Below are positions 60,543 to 64,000 of a stretch of DNA of 64,000 nucleotides, one piece after another. The translations under genes and the position numbers were made by a program. Source of the stretch: Rhodococcus phenolicus. Lineage in GTDB: Bacteria; Actinomycetota; Actinomycetes; Mycobacteriales; Mycobacteriaceae. Numbering within the stretch: position 1 is the first letter of the stretch; each line of letters begins with the position of its first letter. The stretch covers positions 45,444 to 109,443 of the forward strand of contig NZ_LRRH01000051.1 in assembly GCF_001646785.1 (NCBI RefSeq), written 5' to 3'. The notes beneath the pieces were generated by a model. The model was not told the DNA's origin and made no database searches. It saw nothing but the letters and a program-made list of their open reading frames with translations.

Positions 60543-60989
60543 TCAGGGCTGTCCGGGCAGGGCCACGGTGGGAGGTGCGACGCCCAGGTTCACCCGCCAC
60601 CGCGCGCCGCGCAGGGCCGATTCGGTCAGCGCGTCGACGGCCGTGCCGCGGGTGGGTTCGGTGGTCGCCCGTTCGACGACCGACCGCCACGCGACCGCGA
60701 CGTCCGTCTCGATCTGCACGGCGAGTTGCGCGGCGCTGACCGGGTCGGTCACCGGGAACGGCACCGTGTATCCGGCCGCGGCGACGGGCGGGGTGACATT
60801 CGCCGCGGTCAACGCGTCGATCGTGGCGTCGCGGCGCGCCCGGTGCGCGGCAGTGTCGGCGGACACCTCGTCCCCGCGCGCCGGGTTGGAGAACGCGGCG
60901 ACGAGACCGTAGCCGAACACGGCGGCGTGTTCGGCGTTCAGTGCGTCGACGAGTGCTTGCTGCTCGGGTCCGAGCCCGGGGGAACTCAC
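60543..60989 (-). CDS. DUF4439 ferritin-like helical protein
   Basis: A 148-aa helical protein. EQQALVDALNAEHAAVFGYGLVAAF at the N-terminus and HRARRDATIDALTA, QLAVQIETDVAVAWRSVVERA have the spacing of a ferritin-like four-helix bundle with Glu/His at the ExxH positions, as in DUF4439. Metal binding is predicted from family, not shown. GTG start overlaps the upstream lipoprotein stop by 4 bp. Equivalent in position to one of the two small genes between proS and rimP in mycobacteria (Rv2843/Rv2844). Confidence 0.78.
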   Translation of the reverse strand: MSSPGLGPEQQALVDALNAEHAAVFGYGLVAAFSNPARGDEVSADTAAHRARRDATIDALTAANVTPPVAAAGYTVPFPVTDPVSAAQLAVQIETDVAVAWRSVVERATTEPTRGTAVDALTESALRGARWRVNLGVAPPTVALPGQP

Positions 60990-61474
60990 GGCAGCAGCAC
61001 CGCCGTCTCGGTCGCGCACGCCGCGCTGACGGACGCCAGCAGGCCCGCGCGGTAACCGCGCAGGGTGCGAGCCAGATTCGCGGCGTCGCGCTGGGACCGG
61101 GTCAGCCGCTCGCGCAGCAGTTCCACGGTCGGAGCCTCGGCCGGCAGGGCCGCGGTCGGGGGAGTCGTCGGGGACGTGGGTGTGGCGCCCACCAGTCGCG
61201 CGACCTCGGCGTCGAGCGCCTCGGCGTGTGTCGTGCGTTCGGCGCCGATCGTCGCGAGCGCTTCGGCCCGGTCGGGCGCCACGGCGACGAGGGCGCCGGC
61301 GAGAGCGGCGTCCGTGCGTGCCCGCTCGGCCTGTGCGATCAGCGGATCGGGCTCGTCCGTCTCGTCGGACGGTGTGCCGCATCCGGCGACGGTCAGCAGG
61401 CCCGCGCTGCCCAGCGCGGCGCCGGACCAGCGCAGCAGTGTTCGTCGGGACACGGGTGACGGGTGTGGTGGCAT
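60986..61474 (-). CDS. Tat-type lipoprotein, helical (ferritin-like partner)
   Basis: A 162-aa exported protein. [24 protein letters not shown] combines a twin-arginine motif and a lipobox (Cys near residue 32), so it should be exported folded and lipid-anchored. The mature part is Ala-rich and helical with repeated [12 protein letters not shown] and [13 protein letters not shown] segments and a Pro/Thr-rich linker [14 protein letters not shown] at 61474 gives a normal-length signal peptide. Translationally coupled to the DUF4439 gene; the two probably act together at the cell surface. Divergent from rimP by 156 bp. Confidence 0.78.
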   Translation of the reverse strand: MPPHPSPVSRRTLLRWSGAALGSAGLLTVAGCGTPSDETDEPDPLIAQAERARTDAALAGALVAVAPDRAEALATIGAERTTHAEALDAEVARLVGATPTSPTTPPTAALPAEAPTVELLRERLTRSQRDAANLARTLRGYRAGLLASVSAACATETAVLLP

Positions 61475-61630
61475 GGACACCGGACCATCGTGCCAGTCGC
61501 GGCGAATCGATCCGGACGCCGCCCTGGTCACGGCACACCGAAATGCGCGATACCCTTGATACCTGCCGGATCGATCCCCGTACCGGCCCGCCTACCGCTG
61601 CGACCACAACTGAACGAGGAGCTTGTCGCC

Positions 61631-62236
61631 ATGCCTGTGCCGCCCCCGGAGAGGATTGTCGAGCTCGTCTCGGATCTGATCGAGCGTGAGGGTTACGACC
61701 TCGAGGACGTCGTGGTCACGGCGGCCGGCAAGCACAGCACCGTGCGGCTCATGGTCGACAGCGACGCAGGTCTCGGCCTCGACGAAGCCGCCCGCCTGAG
61801 CCATCTCGTGTCGGAGGCGTTCGACGCGGTGTCCGATTTCGGTGAGTCGCCGTACATGCTCGAGGTGACCAGCCCCGGCATCGGGCGGCCTCTCACACAG
61901 GATCGGCACTGGCGGCGCGCCCAGGGGCGGAAGGTTCGCGTGGACCTGGGTACCGAGTCGCTCGTCGGCCGCATCGGTGAACTCGTCGGTGACGAGATCC
62001 GCATCGTGGTTCCGGACCGCAACGGTCCGATCGTGCGGGCGATCCCGCTGTCCCAGGTACGGGCGGCGACGGTCGAGGTGGAGTTCAACCCGCCCAACCC
62101 GCGGGAGCTGGAGCTCGCCGGCGGCCTGCCCGACGGCCGGGTGCGCGCGGGCGAGATCGACGAGAACGCGGTCGGGGTGGACGACGACGGCAGTGAAGAC
62201 GAAGACGACGTGAACGAGACGAAGGTGGACAAGTGA
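61631..62236 (+). CDS. rimP: Ribosome maturation factor RimP
   Basis: A 201-aa factor for 30S subunit maturation. The N-terminal domain contains [28 protein letters not shown] and [15 protein letters not shown]; the C-terminal Sm-like domain follows ([12 protein letters not shown]...). A long acidic tail ([18 protein letters not shown]) extends past the E. coli length of 150 aa, as in other actinobacteria. ATG at 61631. First gene of the rimP-nusA-ylxR-infB operon; its stop overlaps nusA (GTGA). Confidence 0.96.
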   Translation: MPVPPPERIVELVSDLIEREGYDLEDVVVTAAGKHSTVRLMVDSDAGLGLDEAARLSHLVSEAFDAVSDFGESPYMLEVTSPGIGRPLTQDRHWRRAQGRKVRVDLGTESLVGRIGELVGDEIRIVVPDRNGPIVRAIPLSQVRAATVEVEFNPPNPRELELAGGLPDGRVRAGEIDENAVGVDDDGSEDEDDVNETKVDK

Positions 62237-63258
62237 ATATCGACATCACGGCGCTGAAGGCGCTCGAATCCGAGAAGAACATTCCGTTCGATGCGCTGAT
62301 CGAGACGATCTCGACGGCTCTGCTCACCGCCTACCGGCACGTGGACGGTCACCAGCAGCACGCCCGGATCGATCTGGACCGCAAGACCGGTGTCGTGCGT
62401 GTGATGGCCGAAGAGTTCGACGCCGACGGCAACCTCGTCTCCGAATGGGACGACACCCCGGCCGACTTCGGCCGGATCGCCGCGACGACAGCCCGGCAGG
62501 TCATCATGCAGCGCATCCGTGACGCCGAGCATGAGCAGCGCTTCGGTGAGTTCGTCACGCACGAAGGGGAGATCGTCGGCGGCGTCGTCCAGCGCGACAC
62601 CCGCGCCAACGCCCGCGGCATGGTCGTCGTGCGAATCGGTGGCGACAACGGCGCCGAGGGTCTGATCCCGCCCGCCGAACAGGTACCGGGGGAGACCTAC
62701 GAGCACGGTGACCGCATCAAGTGCTACGTGGTGGGAGTGGCGCGGGGACAGCGCGGGCCGCAGATCACCCTGTCGCGGACCCACCCGAACCTGGTTCGCC
62801 GGCTGTTCGCGCTCGAGGTCCCGGAGATCGCCGACGGATCGGTCGAGATCGTCGCGGTGGCCCGCGAAGCCGGGCACCGGTCGAAGATCGCGGTGTACTC
62901 GCAGGTGCACGGGCTCAATGCGAAGGGGGCATGCATCGGTCCCATGGGTCAGCGTGTGCGCAACGTGATGCGTGAGCTCGGCGAGGAGAAGATCGACATC
63001 ATCGACTTCGACGAGGATCCGGCACGGTTCGTCGGTAACGCCCTGTCGCCGTCGAAGGTGGTATCGGTCACCGTCGTCGACCCGGAGGCCCGGGCCGCGC
63101 GCGTGGTCGTCCCCGACTTCCAGTTGTCCCTCGCGATCGGCAAGGAAGGCCAGAACGCCCGCCTGGCCGCCCGCCTGACCGGATGGCGGATCGACATCCG
63201 GAGCGATGCCGCGGCGGGTGACGATGATCACTCGGGTGCCGCTTCGACAGGCAGGTAG
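62233..63258 (+). CDS. nusA: Transcription termination/antitermination factor NusA
   Basis: A 341-aa RNA polymerase-binding factor. N-terminal domain ([20 protein letters not shown]), S1 domain about 110-180 ([25 protein letters not shown]), KH domains with [18 protein letters not shown] and [21 protein letters not shown]. The C-terminal acidic repeats of E. coli NusA are absent, as is usual in actinobacteria. GTG at 62233 overlapping the rimP stop. Confidence 0.97.
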   Translation: MNIDITALKALESEKNIPFDALIETISTALLTAYRHVDGHQQHARIDLDRKTGVVRVMAEEFDADGNLVSEWDDTPADFGRIAATTARQVIMQRIRDAEHEQRFGEFVTHEGEIVGGVVQRDTRANARGMVVVRIGGDNGAEGLIPPAEQVPGETYEHGDRIKCYVVGVARGQRGPQITLSRTHPNLVRRLFALEVPEIADGSVEIVAVAREAGHRSKIAVYSQVHGLNAKGACIGPMGQRVRNVMRELGEEKIDIIDFDEDPARFVGNALSPSKVVSVTVVDPEARAARVVVPDFQLSLAIGKEGQNARLAARLTGWRIDIRSDAAAGDDDHSGAASTGR

Positions 63259-63302
63259 GGGTGGAATGCGGGCTTCCGGGCGAATCGGCGGTAGAGTGGT
63301 CG

Positions 63303-63635
63303 ATGGTTCAGCATGAGCCGTCGTCGTCACGTGGCGCGCGCACCGGTCCGGTACGTACCTGCCTCGGGTGTCGGCAGCGATCGCTGACTGCCGATCTGCT
63401 GAGGATCGTGGCACGGGAAGTGGAGCCGAAACGCTTCGTTCTGGTGCCCGATCCCGAACGCAGGCTCACCGGGCGGGGAGCGTGGTTGCATCCCGATCCG
63501 GAGTGTCTGAGTCAGGCGGAGCGGCGTCGAGCATTCGGCAGAGCGCTGAGGGTGCCCGGGAATCCGGACGCGGCGGCGCTTGTTCAGCTGGTCGGGTCCG
63601 GCGACGGAGCATCACTCGGCGTAGCACCGCAGTGA
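63303..63635 (+). CDS. ylxR: YlxR-family RNA-binding protein
   Basis: A 110-aa protein with the family motif RTCLGCRQRSLTADLLRIVA and TGRGAWLHPDPECL. YlxR homologues are encoded between nusA and infB in many bacteria, bind RNA and influence RNase P. ATG at 63303 chosen (MVQHEPSSS); an in-frame ATG at 63261 would add 14 residues starting immediately after nusA. The C-terminus is Gly/Asp-rich with no motif. Confidence 0.9.
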   Translation: MVQHEPSSSRGARTGPVRTCLGCRQRSLTADLLRIVAREVEPKRFVLVPDPERRLTGRGAWLHPDPECLSQAERRRAFGRALRVPGNPDAAALVQLVGSGDGASLGVAPQ

Positions 63636-63795
63636 GATCGACGGCAGGGACACCAACGCAGTGACATCGAACTCTGAGAAGAACAGGCACGAACACTCAT
63701 GAGCACACCGTGAAGCACCAGCGATGAACGTCCATCGGAGATAACCCGAGGTCGTGCGGGCAACCAGCCGCTCGACCTCATCAGTGAGGAGAGCA

Positions 63796-64000
63796 GTGGC
63801 AGGCAAGCCCCGCGTGCACGAGTTGGCGAAAGAACTCGATGTCACAAGCAAGGTCGTACTCGAGAGGCTCAAGGAGCTCGGCGAGTTCGTGAAATCCGCG
63901 TCGTCGACGGTCGAAGCGCCCGTCGCACGTCGCCTGCGTGAATCCTTCGGCAAGGCCACGAGCGAAGGCTCGTCGGCAGCCCCGACCCCCGGCCCCAAGC
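63796..64000 (+). CDS. infB: Translation initiation factor IF-2 (5' end only)
   Basis: The first 68 codons of IF-2; the gene continues past the right edge. It begins [37 protein letters not shown], the IF2_N domain of actinobacteria, then enters the Ala/Pro/Gly-rich linker (APTPGPK). GTG at 63796 with GAGGAGAG 5 nt upstream. A 160-bp gap separates it from ylxR; I saw no clear hairpin or gene there. Confidence 0.95.
   Translation, partial: MAGKPRVHELAKELDVTSKVVLERLKELGEFVKSASSTVEAPVARRLRESFGKATSEGSSAAPTPGPK

Noticed and set aside
1..64000. CRISPR arrays, transposases, integrases, tRNA or rRNA genes, phage genes
   Set aside because: None was recognised; the repeats found are short, few and not regularly spaced with unique spacers.

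Overview
The window is high-GC DNA with GTG/TTG starts, many 4-bp ATGA/GTGA gene overlaps, no insertion sequences, and no tRNA, rRNA or CRISPR that I can see. From about 34 kb onward the gene order (dxr, rip1, ispG, GNAT, penicillin-binding lipoprotein, map, mycothione reductase, hydrolase, mqo, cysG, efpA, proS, two small surface genes, rimP, nusA, ylxR, infB) is essentially that of mycobacteria. The mycothiol gene and the catabolic content on the left point to a mycolic-acid actinobacterium, most likely Rhodococcus or a close relative. This is inference from gene content and order; no database was searched.

Region 1 (1-29.5 kb) is an accessory catabolic island. A leftward operon (7.6 kb down to the left edge) encodes a double-length SMP-30-like lactonase, an SDR, a Rieske oxygenase, a Baeyer-Villiger monooxygenase, a second SDR and a ThDP enzyme. 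This set fits hydroxylation, oxidation, ring expansion to a lactone, lactone opening and C-C cleavage of an alicyclic or terpenoid/steroid-like compound. A GntR/FadR regulator is followed by a rightward operon of four acyl-CoA dehydrogenase-type subunits (two likely heteromeric pairs) and a crotonase, every junction a 4-bp overlap. Further right are a CoA ligase, MaoC hydratase and AcuI-type reductase operon, an orphan peptide-type binding lipoprotein, an SDR plus a second CoA ligase, and two unrelated CoA-transferases plus a crotonase. The ABC/FtsX exporter and NarL-type two-component system at 14.1-17.9 kb look like an unrelated insertion.

The most notable signal is an operator-like palindrome, ATCCTTnTnAGGAT, found at four places (7766, 8803, 21922, 26151). 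Each lies at the head of a catabolic transcription unit. At three of them an octamer CAAGTATT sits at exactly the same offset (11 nt). It defines a candidate regulon covering the island but not the inserted ABC/two-component block. The linked GntR protein is the obvious candidate regulator, but this is not proven.

Region 2 (29.5-34.5 kb) holds a YbdK-type carboxylate-amine ligase, a proline iminopeptidase overlapping an MFS transporter by 109 bp, a divergent LysR regulator and a small DUF2631 membrane protein. Region 3 (34.5-64 kb) is the conserved core: MEP isoprenoid synthesis (dxr, ispG), intramembrane protease, cell-wall transpeptidase, N-terminal methionine removal, mycothiol recycling, malate oxidation, siroheme synthesis, EfpA efflux, a P-type ATPase with altered ion-site motifs cotranscribed with a PPK2 kinase, prolyl-tRNA synthetase, and the rimP-nusA-ylxR-infB operon running off the right edge.
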